This document shows, piece by piece, positions 26,990 through 35,795 of a stretch of 64,000 nt of DNA. Origin of the DNA: a bacterium (GTDB lineage Bacteria; Cyanobacteriota; Vampirovibrionia; Vampirovibrionales; Vampirovibrionaceae); the NCBI GenBank assembly GCA_030429585.1, contig JAUIEU010000001.1, forward strand, positions 1,891,848-1,955,847. Direction: 5' to 3'. How positions within the stretch are numbered: the first letter of the stretch is position 1; every line of letters begins with the position of its first letter. The notes under the pieces are model-generated. The model worked only from the letters and a program-made list of their open reading frames with translations, was not told where the DNA came from and did not search any database. The position numbers and the translations under genes are program-made.

Positions 26990-27922
26990 ATGTCGGCGCA
27001 AATTGCCCGTACCCAACAACCTACAACGGCAGCCACTCTGCGTCAGCGCAAGGTAAAAAACGGTGGCCAGCCTATGGCTGTATTAACAGCCTATGACTTT
27101 ACCATGGCCAAAACCCTGGACGCTGCGGGCGTTGAGGTGTTACTGGTGGGTGATTCCTTGGCTCAAACGTTGCTGGGCCATGCCAACACCTTAAGCGTGA
27201 CCATGGATGAGATGCTCCACCACGTTAAAGCCGTTAGCCGTGGGGTGGCGCAAGGCAGTAAGCGAGCCTTGGTTGTGGCGGATATGCCCTTTCTCTCCTA
27301 CGGCACCACGGTAGAAGACGGGGTGACAAATGCAGGCCGAATGATCCAAGAAGGTGGCGCCCAGGCGGTAAAGCTAGAAGGTGCCAGCCCAATGGTGTGC
27401 GACACGATTCGACGCCTAACTCAGCTCGGTATCCCAGTCATGGGGCATTTGGGCTTAACACCGCAGGCGATCCATCAGTTGGGTGGGTATAAGGTGCAAG
27501 GTAAAACACCAGATGCTGCCTGTCAGTTATTGAGTGATGCGCGTTTACTCCAGGCCTGTGGCGCGTTTAGCCTGGTATTAGAAATGGTACCAACGGAAGT
27601 GGCTGATGTGATTACCCAAGAACTGGCTATCCCTACCATTGGGATTGGTGCAGGCGTTGGGTGTGACGGGCAAGTATTGGTGATTGATGACGTACTGGGC
27701 CGCTTTACCGAGTTTCAACCCAAATTTGTGCGCCGCTATGCTAATTTGGCAGACACTATTAGCCAAGCCGTTACCCAATACCAAACCGATGTGGTGGCGA
27801 AAACCTTTCCAGCCCAAAGCGAGGCGTTTACCCTGCCAGATGATAGTCGAGACGAGGTGTTGGTGGTACTAAAGGCGATGAGTGCTAATCATGTCGAGGA
27901 GACTGCACCATGCAACGCTTAA
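26990..27922 (+). CDS. panB: 3-methyl-2-oxobutanoate hydroxymethyltransferase
   Basis: First committed step to pantothenate: adds a hydroxymethyl group from methylene-tetrahydrofolate to alpha-ketoisovalerate. Family segments are AVLTAYDFTMAKTLDAAGVE, LLVGDSLAQTLLGHANT, VVADMPFLSYG and GHLGLTPQ. IGIGAGVGCDGQVLVIDD completes the set. The metal-binding and catalytic residues in these segments are intact. It overlaps panC by 13 nt and heads a four-gene operon. TACAAT at 26937-26942 may be the -10 of its promoter, but no good -35 pairs with it. N- and C-terminal tails make it longer (310 aa) than the E. coli enzyme. Confidence 0.96.
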   Translation: MSAQIARTQQPTTAATLRQRKVKNGGQPMAVLTAYDFTMAKTLDAAGVEVLLVGDSLAQTLLGHANTLSVTMDEMLHHVKAVSRGVAQGSKRALVVADMPFLSYGTTVEDGVTNAGRMIQEGGAQAVKLEGASPMVCDTIRRLTQLGIPVMGHLGLTPQAIHQLGGYKVQGKTPDAACQLLSDARLLQACGAFSLVLEMVPTEVADVITQELAIPTIGIGAGVGCDGQVLVIDDVLGRFTEFQPKFVRRYANLADTISQAVTQYQTDVVAKTFPAQSEAFTLPDDSRDEVLVVLKAMSANHVEETAPCNA

Positions 27923-28860
27923 TTACCGCCGCGGATTGCGCTGAGTTTAAAAATGCCCATGCCGGTAAAACCATTGCCTTAGTGCCCACTATGGGGGCAC
28001 TACACAAAGGCCATTTGGCGCTGATAGAAACCGCCAAACAACACGCTGATGTGGTGGTGGTGAGTATTTTCGTCAACCCACTGCAGTTTGGCCCCAGCGA
28101 AGATTTTGACCAGTACCCCCGCCCCTTGCAAGCGGATTTAACCCAATGCGAGCTGGCTAAGGTGGATGCCGTGTTTACCCCCACCGCAGAAGCCCTTTAC
28201 CCTAATGGGCTTAATAACACCTCGGTTATATTGCCAGCCCCAGAGTTAGCAAAGCTGGCCTGTGGGGCCAGCCGCCCCCAGTTTTTCCCGGGGATTTGTA
28301 CGGTGGTGGCCAAGTTGTTGGGTTGGGTGCAGCCTAATGTGGCGGTGTTTGGCGAAAAAGATGCCCAGCAACTCGCTATTATAAAAGCCATGGTGGCCGA
28401 TTTTAACTGGCCGGTTCGTATTCAATCTCATCCTATTGAACGTGAAGCGTCTGGCCTTGCGATTAGCTCGCGTAATCAATACTTAACGGATTCATCGGAT
28501 AAGGCGGTATCGTTGTTGCTGTCTCGGTGGTTAGTGGCCTTGCATGGCCTGGTTCAAAATCGCCCTAATATGCTGGCGTATGATGCGTATGGGGTGGCCC
28601 GAGAGCAGGCTTTTTCCGGCGTACCGGACGAGGTTAGCCAGCGGCTAGGATTGGATTATATTATTGCAGTGGATGCGGAAACCTTTGCCCCTGTAGAAAA
28701 AATAACCACTACCACGCGTGTGTTAATTGCCGCTAATGTTGGGGGCGATGCTGCTACAAAAAAACCTATCCGGCTGATTGATAACCTCCACCTTGGCGAA
28801 CCTTTACCAGCCAATTTGCAATCAGTGGCTCAGCAGCTGCCTCAACCGGTAGGGGGGTAG
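27910..28860 (+). CDS. panC: Pantothenate synthetase
   Basis: ATP-dependent ligation of pantoate and beta-alanine. Visible motifs: PTMGALHKGHLALIETAK (the nucleotide-binding HIGH-like site), SIFVNPLQFGPSEDF, VFGEKDAQQLAIIKAMV and the KMSKS-like SSRNQYL. It begins inside panB (13-nt overlap) and ends 5 nt before holA. Length of 316 aa is slightly long. No panD is seen in the window, so beta-alanine supply is not shown. Confidence 0.96.
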   Translation: MQRLITAADCAEFKNAHAGKTIALVPTMGALHKGHLALIETAKQHADVVVVSIFVNPLQFGPSEDFDQYPRPLQADLTQCELAKVDAVFTPTAEALYPNGLNNTSVILPAPELAKLACGASRPQFFPGICTVVAKLLGWVQPNVAVFGEKDAQQLAIIKAMVADFNWPVRIQSHPIEREASGLAISSRNQYLTDSSDKAVSLLLSRWLVALHGLVQNRPNMLAYDAYGVAREQAFSGVPDEVSQRLGLDYIIAVDAETFAPVEKITTTTRVLIAANVGGDAATKKPIRLIDNLHLGEPLPANLQSVAQQLPQPVGG

Positions 28861-28865
28861 CGGGT

Positions 28866-29846
28866 ATGTCGGTTGGGCTAGCCTTTGGCGAAATTCATTT
28901 TGTAGTGGGTGATGATGTGTACCGCCGCGATGCGGTGTTAAAAACCTTACGGAAAAACCTGATCCCAGAAGGGATGGCCTCGTTAGCCCACGTTCGTGTG
29001 GAAAACCCGGATATAGGCCAGCTGACGGAGCAAATACAGCAGGTAGCCATGGGGCTGGTGCCCCGCCAGGTGATTGAAGTGGTGGATTTTGCCCCTGCTG
29101 CCAAGGCGGTTAAGGCAGATGACAAACCGGCCCAAAAGGCGTTAATGGCCCTGCTAGAAGATTTGCCGGAAACCAAGGTGCTGGTGTTTGTGTGCCCTAA
29201 GGCAAGCAAGGCCGTTACCTTTACTAAAACGGTTAGCAAGTTGGCCCATGCCACCTGGCACGAGTGTAACCCCTTTAATTTTTGGCAAACGGATGACGCG
29301 GAACGAGAGCTGGTACGCTTGGCTAAAACCCAAAAAATAGCGCTCACGCCTGCGGCAGCCGCGGCACTAGTAGAAGGCTACGGGGTGCATTTGCAACCCT
29401 TAATGCAAGAAGTAACCAAATTAAACACCTATACCCAGGGCAAACCCATTGAGCCTAGCCATGTGGCGGCGCTATCGGCGCACCTGTCCCATACCTTTCA
29501 TATGGCGGAAGATTGGGTAAACCACGCCCAGCCCTTGCGGCGCCTAACCACATTGGATGAATTGTTATTGCAAGAGCACCCGGTGCGGCTATTAGGCTTT
29601 TTGCAAGGGCGGTTGCAGTACTGGTTTATGCTGCGGTACTTCCAACGGCACCGGTTATCCACGAACGAAATGGCCCAACGCTTAAAGGCCAAGCCCTTTA
29701 AGGTGGGCAAAGATTTAGAAGCCATTGGTGGGGCTAGTTACAATCGGCTAAAACAACTTCGTCAGCAGGCCTTGTTGTTAGAGTGGGATGCCAAACGTGG
29801 CCGCGTGGATGCCCGCGTCGCCCTAGAACAATTACTGGCCCAATAA
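28866..29846 (+). CDS. holA: DNA polymerase III subunit delta
   Basis: Clamp-loader subunit that opens the beta ring. The 326-aa sequence follows HolA: FVVGDDVYRRDAVLKTLRKN at the start, a degenerate AAA+ core with no P-loop, LVEGYGVHLQPLMQEVTKL in the middle, and the collar region GFLQGRLQYWFMLRYFQRH and KVGKDLEAI. It sits 5 nt after panC and 12 nt before holB, so delta and delta' come from one transcript with pantothenate genes. Confidence 0.85.
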   Translation: MSVGLAFGEIHFVVGDDVYRRDAVLKTLRKNLIPEGMASLAHVRVENPDIGQLTEQIQQVAMGLVPRQVIEVVDFAPAAKAVKADDKPAQKALMALLEDLPETKVLVFVCPKASKAVTFTKTVSKLAHATWHECNPFNFWQTDDAERELVRLAKTQKIALTPAAAAALVEGYGVHLQPLMQEVTKLNTYTQGKPIEPSHVAALSAHLSHTFHMAEDWVNHAQPLRRLTTLDELLLQEHPVRLLGFLQGRLQYWFMLRYFQRHRLSTNEMAQRLKAKPFKVGKDLEAIGGASYNRLKQLRQQALLLEWDAKRGRVDARVALEQLLAQ

Positions 29847-29858
29847 AGGATACTGGTT

Positions 29859-30944
29859 ATGGCCACGATGGCTAGCAATACTGTTGAATCGCCCCCTGTT
29901 ACTCCTCCAAACCGGTGCGATGAGGCGGCTGTGTTGTGGGGCTTGGGCCCTATGGGCGAATGGTTACACCATGCCATTACCAGTGGCTTTGTAGGCCATG
30001 GTTGGGTATTTAAGGGCCAAGATGTGCCGGGGATGTATCGGTTAAGCATGGTTTTGGCCAAGGTGTTGAATTGCAGTGAGCCTATAGAGCCGGGCGTGGC
30101 GTGTGGCCAGTGCCGCGATTGCCGCTGGGCGGACGCCAATGCCCACCCGGCGTTGCTAACCTTGTGCCGGTATACCTTTTTAGATGATAAAACCTTTAAA
30201 GAAGTGACGGGTAGCAAGGCCCGCAATAAAAAAACCATTGGGGTAAAACAGCTGGGTGCCGTGTTAGGCAATGTGGCCATGCGGAGCGACTATACTCGTG
30301 TGGTGATATTGACGGACGTGGATATGGTGCCGGTTAAAGAGAAGGGCCACTTGTCGGAAGCCACTTTAGGGCATATCCCTGCCCCGGCGGAATTAACGGA
30401 ATGGGCGACTAAAAAAAATACCACCTTTGTTCCAGCGTCCTTATCTCCGGCAGTATTTGCCGCAGAACCTGCTAATAAACTACTCAAAACCTTAGAAGAA
30501 CCTCCGCCACGGTGCTTGTTTGTCTTTCTAACGGATGATGAACAGAATTTGATGGACACCATTACTTCTCGCTGCCAGCAACTCGCCTTTACGGCGCCCC
30601 CACAGGCGGCCCTAGCTGCCCCTGTCGCGGATTCGGGTGCTTTGGATGCCTTGCTGGATACCTTATGGGAGGGTCTTCCTCCCACCACCAATATGGATGA
30701 CCTTTACCAACAGTTGTTTGAGGCAGCAGGTACTAGCCCCGATTGGGCCTTGGTGTTGGCGTATTGGCAACAACGCTGGGGGCAGCAGTGGCGTCAACAG
30801 GCAAGTACCGCCACAAAAAGCCAGGTGCAGTATTTTAATAAACGCTTACAGGCTTTAGAAGACGCCCGCCTGCAAATTAAAAGCTATGTCCACACGGAAG
30901 CTACCCTGCGGCAATTGTTGTTTGCCCTGTGCCACGAAATATAG
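29859..30944 (+). CDS. holB: DNA polymerase III subunit delta', with a broken P-loop and an insertion
   Basis: Clamp-loader stator. The zinc module is complete (C72, C82, C85, C88), and KTIGVKQLGAVLGNV, ANKLLKTLEEPPPRCLFVFL and TSRCQQLAF are family hallmarks. The P-loop is replaced by KGQDVPGMYR (52-61), as expected for a subunit that need not bind ATP. Unusually, about 45 residues (157-203) separate the DVDMV strand from the ANKLLKTLEEPP helix, where most delta' proteins have only a few. The insertion is charged and Ala/Pro-rich. It lies 12 nt after holA. No frameshift is apparent. Confidence 0.82.
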   Translation: MATMASNTVESPPVTPPNRCDEAAVLWGLGPMGEWLHHAITSGFVGHGWVFKGQDVPGMYRLSMVLAKVLNCSEPIEPGVACGQCRDCRWADANAHPALLTLCRYTFLDDKTFKEVTGSKARNKKTIGVKQLGAVLGNVAMRSDYTRVVILTDVDMVPVKEKGHLSEATLGHIPAPAELTEWATKKNTTFVPASLSPAVFAAEPANKLLKTLEEPPPRCLFVFLTDDEQNLMDTITSRCQQLAFTAPPQAALAAPVADSGALDALLDTLWEGLPPTTNMDDLYQQLFEAAGTSPDWALVLAYWQQRWGQQWRQQASTATKSQVQYFNKRLQALEDARLQIKSYVHTEATLRQLLFALCHEI

Positions 30945-30961
30945 GTAATCCTGCGGTTTTC

Positions 30962-31591
30962 TTAAGCCCAGTATTCGGCGCTGGCAGAAATAACGGGGAT
31001 GCGCGTGGTTTTGCCTTGCAACCCGTGTACCGCCAAAATAATAGCCAGCAAGGCAGAGAGTACTTGGTAGGCTAGCTGGGTGCTGTTGGCTAGGGCCAGT
31101 AGGGTGGTGGCTAGGCCTGGCAGGGGTAGCACCCCAAGCAAGCTGTTAAGGGTGCTAACCAGGGTAATAACCAATAACCCACAGATGAAGATGAATAGTT
31201 GCCCCATGGTGGTGTGTAGGTAGTGGTTACGGGTAAAGTAGCTGGTTTCTATGGCGTGGCGACGAATAAACACCCAGTACAAAATGCCCAGCAGTACAAA
31301 TAGGTTAAAGTTACCTTCTTGCAAGCCGGTGCTGTATAGCAGCCACCCGATGCCAAGTGCAAAAGCAACAGAAAATAGCCGGGCCTTGGGGCTGGCTTCC
31401 GGCTGGCGGGGGCGAAAGGGTCGGACGTTGTTGACCATGGGGTATAAAGGGTCGCTGGATAAAGACGCTATAAATAGGACTACCATTTCGCTTAATATTA
31501 AACGAACCAGCCTGTTGCTGCCAGTAACCTCCACGGTAAGGTGTGGGGGTGCGGTAGGTGGCATTGTTAAATTGACCTGAAGAATGGCCAT
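30962..31591 (-). CDS. Polytopic membrane protein, unknown
   Basis: About four hydrophobic helices in the second two-thirds of a 209-aa protein, with a basic stretch RPFRPRQPEASPKAR before them. No family is recognised. The longest reading starts at 31591 and overlaps the start of the divergent transglycosylase gene through ATGGCCAT, read as ATG on both strands. A start at the Met before VNNVRPF (31438) would remove the overlap and is equally possible. It converges on holB with a 17-nt gap. Confidence 0.55.
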   Translation of the reverse strand: MAILQVNLTMPPTAPPHLTVEVTGSNRLVRLILSEMVVLFIASLSSDPLYPMVNNVRPFRPRQPEASPKARLFSVAFALGIGWLLYSTGLQEGNFNLFVLLGILYWVFIRRHAIETSYFTRNHYLHTTMGQLFIFICGLLVITLVSTLNSLLGVLPLPGLATTLLALANSTQLAYQVLSALLAIILAVHGLQGKTTRIPVISASAEYWA

Positions 31592-34022
31592 GAGAAGACG
31601 ACTTAATCACGCATACCAACCCACTGCTCCAAGTAGGCGCCTTGGCAAAAAGCGGGTTTATAATACGGGTTTAGCCCCCGCTAGCTGGGTAATGGTGTTG
31701 GTTGTGTTGGGCTTATTGTTTGGTGTTGTTGTGGGTGGGGTGGCTGTGTGGCAGGTTAGCCAGCAAGCAGCACCAGGGCAATCACCGGTGGGGGCCGTCC
31801 GGCAGGCGTGGGCCCAGTGGTGGCAAGATATTCGTTTTACCACCAGTACCCAGCCAACGGATGACCCTGGGCTGCGTACCTCTGGTGAGTTAAGTAACCC
31901 TGCGGCGATTGCCAATGCGTATGCCCATTGGCGTGCCACCCAAGAGGAAGGCACTTTAGGCCTTAACCCTGGGACAGATACTTTTAAAACCTTGTTAAAG
32001 CATGCCCCAGGGTTAGAAGCGGTGCTTCGGTATCGCCATAGCCAGTGGTTGGCCCGCCAAATAGAAAATGGCAGTACCGAGTGGGCCGTTCAGCAGGCGT
32101 TGTTACCGGCAACGGGTAACGCTGCTAAGGTGGGCGAAAAGGCCTTGGCGTATGCCCTAGGCCAATCGTATATTCGTGCCCATATGGGGGATAAGGCAAC
32201 GGCGGTGTTTAACACCTTGCTGGCTACGGCCCCTAACAGTGACGAGGCGGTAGGTGCCCAGTATTACTTAATGGAGTTGGTTCGCCAGCAGAAGGATACC
32301 GCTGCTGTGCAGCAGCATGGGTGGGCCTACTTGCAAGCCGCGCCAACCGGTACCTTTGCGTCGTATGTTGCCAAGCAACTTACTAGCGGCGGGGTGGATT
32401 CTTTTTCTCAAGAGCAGCAGCAGTTGTTGGCGCTGGGCTTAGCCCAATCTGCCGATAATGGGGGTGCAGTTACCCACGTTTTGCGGCATCACTTACCGGC
32501 TCAATCGGGTTGGGTGCAGGTGTTGGCCTTGGCTAACGCAGGGCAAAACCCTTTCCAAACGGTATCGCCGGTGGCGGCGTTGGTTAGCCTTGCCCAGTCG
32601 GATTATGCCCCTACCAAGGCAATAGTAACCCAGGTGTTGGGGATACTTCGGCAGTATGTGCCCCTGGATAAGCAAGCAGCAGCCCTGTCTCAAGCACTGG
32701 CAGCCTTGCCTAGCCATGTACGCCATGGCGAGCAACTGTGGTGGCGGCTGGCGGTTATTTTAGAATATCAAGGCAGAGAGCCTTCGGCCCGGGCGGCGTA
32801 TAACCGGCTAATGACTCAGTACCCAGAGAGTGACTACACGCCAGAAAGCACACGGCAGTTATTGTTGCCCTTGTGGCGGCAAGCCCTAGTAACGGGGGAT
32901 GGCAATGCCTTAGGCCGTTATATTAAGCAGGCAGGCCAGTTTGTAGAACGCTACCCCTATGCTAGCAGTGCGGTGTGGGTAGGCTATTGGCAAGCTAAAG
33001 CCCAGGAAAAACAAGGCGAGACCGAGCAGGCTATTCAAACTTATTTAAAGGTGGTGAGGGATTACCCAGAAACCTATTATGGTATGCGTGCCCAGCAACG
33101 GCTTAGCGCCCTGCGTCACAATCAGGCGGATACCTTTTGGTACTTAAACCCAAGCTGGCCAGTGCCCACGGTGGGCCAGTCTAGCCCGGCTTTGGCTACA
33201 CTGCTGCCCCAGCTGCCAGAGTGGCAGGCCTTACCTCAGCAAGCCCAAGGGATGGCAAGTACCTTGGCCACCATGGTGGATAGTACGCAGTCTCCTGCGA
33301 TTGCTGCGGATTTATTATTGGTGTTGAACTGGGCTGCCGAACCCCATGCCCGTGTGGATGACGATGAGGCTAATTGGCTGGTTAATGCGGCTAAGGCTCG
33401 TTATCATCAGCTCATGGATGAGCCTAATGTGGCGATTCGGGCGGTGTACGATGCCACCAAAGCACGGGCCCGCCAAAAAGAAATGGCGGCTTACCACCCA
33501 CCAGTGGGTTGGCAGCAATTGGTTTACCCAGTTGCTTACAGTGTGCCCCTGCTGATGCGCCATGATGCGACGGGGGTTCACCCTTGGTTGGGTATGGCGT
33601 TAATGCGGCAAGAAAGCTTTTTTAACCCTAAGGCGGTGAGCAGTAGCGATGCCCGCGGCTTAATGCAGCTATTGGTACCCACTGCCAGAGAAGTGGCGGG
33701 GTGGGAAGGCCTATCTGCCGAATTTGCCCCCAACCGGTTGTTTGAGCCGGAGGTTAATATTCGCTTAGGGATGCGGTATTTACAGTTTTTGTTTGAAAAG
33801 TTCGAGCCGTATGGCCCCACCATTCAGCCTATGTTAGCGGCAGGGGCTTATAATGGTGGCCCTAATGCTATGGCCCGTTGGGCAGGCACCAATGCCCGCT
33901 GGCTTAGCGAAGACCCTGACGTGTATGTGGAACTCATCCCCTATACGCAATCTCGGGAATATATTTATCATGTACTGGGTGGGTTTTGGCAGTATCACCG
34001 GTTGTATGGGGCGGTGGAGTAA
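31584..34022 (+). CDS. Soluble lytic murein transglycosylase (Slt70-like), membrane-anchored
   Basis: Cleaves peptidoglycan glycan strands with formation of anhydro-muramic ends. The 812-aa protein has an N-terminal transmembrane anchor (about 30-57) and a long alpha-superhelical TPR-like region (about 110-640). The C-terminal SLT domain shows ALMRQESFFNPKAVSSSDAR (catalytic Glu), GLMQLLVPTAREVA, IRLGMRYLQFLFEKF and AAGAYNGGPNAMARW. Its last base overlaps xseA's ATG, so the gene leads an operon with xseA-xseB. It may supply wall turnover or division. Confidence 0.88.
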   Translation: MAMRRRLNHAYQPTAPSRRLGKKRVYNTGLAPASWVMVLVVLGLLFGVVVGGVAVWQVSQQAAPGQSPVGAVRQAWAQWWQDIRFTTSTQPTDDPGLRTSGELSNPAAIANAYAHWRATQEEGTLGLNPGTDTFKTLLKHAPGLEAVLRYRHSQWLARQIENGSTEWAVQQALLPATGNAAKVGEKALAYALGQSYIRAHMGDKATAVFNTLLATAPNSDEAVGAQYYLMELVRQQKDTAAVQQHGWAYLQAAPTGTFASYVAKQLTSGGVDSFSQEQQQLLALGLAQSADNGGAVTHVLRHHLPAQSGWVQVLALANAGQNPFQTVSPVAALVSLAQSDYAPTKAIVTQVLGILRQYVPLDKQAAALSQALAALPSHVRHGEQLWWRLAVILEYQGREPSARAAYNRLMTQYPESDYTPESTRQLLLPLWRQALVTGDGNALGRYIKQAGQFVERYPYASSAVWVGYWQAKAQEKQGETEQAIQTYLKVVRDYPETYYGMRAQQRLSALRHNQADTFWYLNPSWPVPTVGQSSPALATLLPQLPEWQALPQQAQGMASTLATMVDSTQSPAIAADLLLVLNWAAEPHARVDDDEANWLVNAAKARYHQLMDEPNVAIRAVYDATKARARQKEMAAYHPPVGWQQLVYPVAYSVPLLMRHDATGVHPWLGMALMRQESFFNPKAVSSSDARGLMQLLVPTAREVAGWEGLSAEFAPNRLFEPEVNIRLGMRYLQFLFEKFEPYGPTIQPMLAAGAYNGGPNAMARWAGTNARWLSEDPDVYVELIPYTQSREYIYHVLGGFWQYHRLYGAVE

Positions 34023-35413
34023 TGGTTTCTGACAACCCCTCTTCTAGCGATGCCATGGCCCAAACGTCTCTGTTTGGTGGTGTTGGTAAGGCTGTGGGTA
34101 AAACCCCGGCCAAAAAAAAAGCACCCACCAAACAACCATCCGATAAATCACCCAAAAAAGCGGCCCCTATAACCAGTCCTATCGCCCCGTCCCAAAGCGA
34201 AGATGGCCGCCACTATTGGTCGGTGAGTGATATTACTGGCGAAATTAAACGCAGTTTTAGCCAGCATCCGGTACTCGGCCAAAAAGTCACGGTGCGTGGC
34301 GAGCTCTCTAACGTGAATCCATCCTCGCGCGGGCATGTGTATTGCTCGTTAAAAGATGACGGGGCTACCTTGCGGAGCGTGATGTGGGCCAGCCGCGCGG
34401 CTCGCCTGCCCTTTACCCCAGAAGACGGGATGGAAGTATTTGCCACCGGCAGTATTGATGTGTACGCCCCAGGGGGCAGTTATTCGTTAGTGATTGAACG
34501 CCTAGAGCCGGTGGGTGTGGGCGCACTGCAATTGGCCTACGAACAACTTAAAGCCAAACTAACCGATGAAGGTGTGTTTGAGGCAGGGCATAAGCAGCCG
34601 GTGCCTGTATTTCCACAACGGATTGGGGTTGTTACCGCCAAAACCGGCGCGGTTATCCACGATATGTTGCGGGTGATTCGGCGAAAATGCCCCCAGGTTA
34701 GCGTGTTGCTAGCCCCGGTTACGGTACAAGGCCAGGGCGCGGCGGTAAGCATAGCCGCTGCCATAAAAGAGCTAAACAACCCGGTATACGCGTTAGATAC
34801 CCTAATTGTGGGCCGCGGGGGTGGCAGCTTTGAAGATTTATTCTGTTTTAGCGAAGAACCGGTGGTGCGCGCGATATTTGAATCGACGGTGCCAGTAATT
34901 GCAGGCGTGGGCCACGAACCGGATTACAGCCTAGCGGATGCGGTGGCCGATATGACGTGCAGTACCCCGACGGCTGCCGCAGAAGCTGCAGTGCCGGATA
35001 TGGGCGCCATTGAAGACTACGTGGCCGCTAGTGCGCAAGTGCTCGGCCGTGGGCTAGGTGCGGCCCTTACCACGGCAGAACAGCAATTGGATCGTGCCAC
35101 TGAGCGTATGGTGCAAGCTGTTCTGCGCCACCGCCAGCAGGCAGAATTTGCTTTAAAAACAGCAAAAACCAGTTTGGCAAGCGCGGCTACCCAATTGCTG
35201 CCCCCGTATCAACAGCGTTTGGCCCATTTAAAAGAATCCCTTGTGGCGTTAAGCCCCCAGGCGACTTTGCAACGCGGCTTTTGGATGTTGCAAGTGGCGG
35301 AGAAACCCGTTACTACGCTAGATAATTTAACCGAAGGCCAGGCGGTACAACTGACCACCCATAATGGGCAGGCCACCGCCACAATTACCACGATTACCCC
35401 ACTATCCCCTTAA
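34022..35413 (+). CDS. xseA: Exodeoxyribonuclease VII large subunit
   Basis: Single-strand-specific nuclease subunit, with XseB. I start at ATG 34022, which overlaps the upstream stop by one base; longer readings run into the transglycosylase gene. After a 65-residue Lys/Pro-rich N-terminal extension the OB-fold reads VRGELSNVNPSSRGHVYCSLK. The catalytic core has RIGVVTAKTGAVIHD, LIVGRGGGSFEDLF and FESTVPVIAGVGHEPDYSLA. A coiled-coil tail ends in LQRGFWMLQV. The N-terminal extension is unusual and may mediate a contact. Confidence 0.94.
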   Translation: MVSDNPSSSDAMAQTSLFGGVGKAVGKTPAKKKAPTKQPSDKSPKKAAPITSPIAPSQSEDGRHYWSVSDITGEIKRSFSQHPVLGQKVTVRGELSNVNPSSRGHVYCSLKDDGATLRSVMWASRAARLPFTPEDGMEVFATGSIDVYAPGGSYSLVIERLEPVGVGALQLAYEQLKAKLTDEGVFEAGHKQPVPVFPQRIGVVTAKTGAVIHDMLRVIRRKCPQVSVLLAPVTVQGQGAAVSIAAAIKELNNPVYALDTLIVGRGGGSFEDLFCFSEEPVVRAIFESTVPVIAGVGHEPDYSLADAVADMTCSTPTAAAEAAVPDMGAIEDYVAASAQVLGRGLGAALTTAEQQLDRATERMVQAVLRHRQQAEFALKTAKTSLASAATQLLPPYQQRLAHLKESLVALSPQATLQRGFWMLQVAEKPVTTLDNLTEGQAVQLTTHNGQATATITTITPLSP

Positions 35414-35427
35414 AAAGGAAACCCCTA

Positions 35428-35691
35428 ATGCCTACCGCTAAACATACCGACTCAACCCCGCCTTTCTCCCAATCTTTGGGCGAACTGGAAGCCATTGTGA
35501 CGAAATTTCGGGACGAAACCGTGCCACTAGAAGAGGCCATGACCTTGTTTGAAGCCGGTATTCAACATGTAAACACCTGCCAAACCTACCTGGATACCAC
35601 CCGTGGCAAGATAGAAGTACTGGTACAGGGCCTAAACGCGACAGATGGCGGCATAGAGCCTATTACCGAACCTTTTGACGAGGCCGAATAG
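35428..35691 (+). CDS. xseB: Exodeoxyribonuclease VII small subunit
   Basis: An 87-aa helical-hairpin protein that binds the XseA tail. Family signature: SLGELEAIVTKFRDETVPLE, EAMTLFEAGIQHVNTC and TTRGKIEVLV. It starts 14 nt after xseA behind AAAAGGAAA, a good ribosome-binding site. Confidence 0.92.
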   Translation: MPTAKHTDSTPPFSQSLGELEAIVTKFRDETVPLEEAMTLFEAGIQHVNTCQTYLDTTRGKIEVLVQGLNATDGGIEPITEPFDEAE

Positions 35692-35795
35692 TTCGGTTGT
35701 TTGGTGGGGGTGGTGGTTATATTGCTGCCATTTTTGGCAATCCTATTTACAATGGAAGATGCCATACCTAATTTTACTGTAAGGATACCGCTGCT

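Noticed and set aside
30290-30691. Minus-strand open frame opposite holB
   Set aside because: It is a shadow of the conserved clamp-loader gene with a low-complexity translation.
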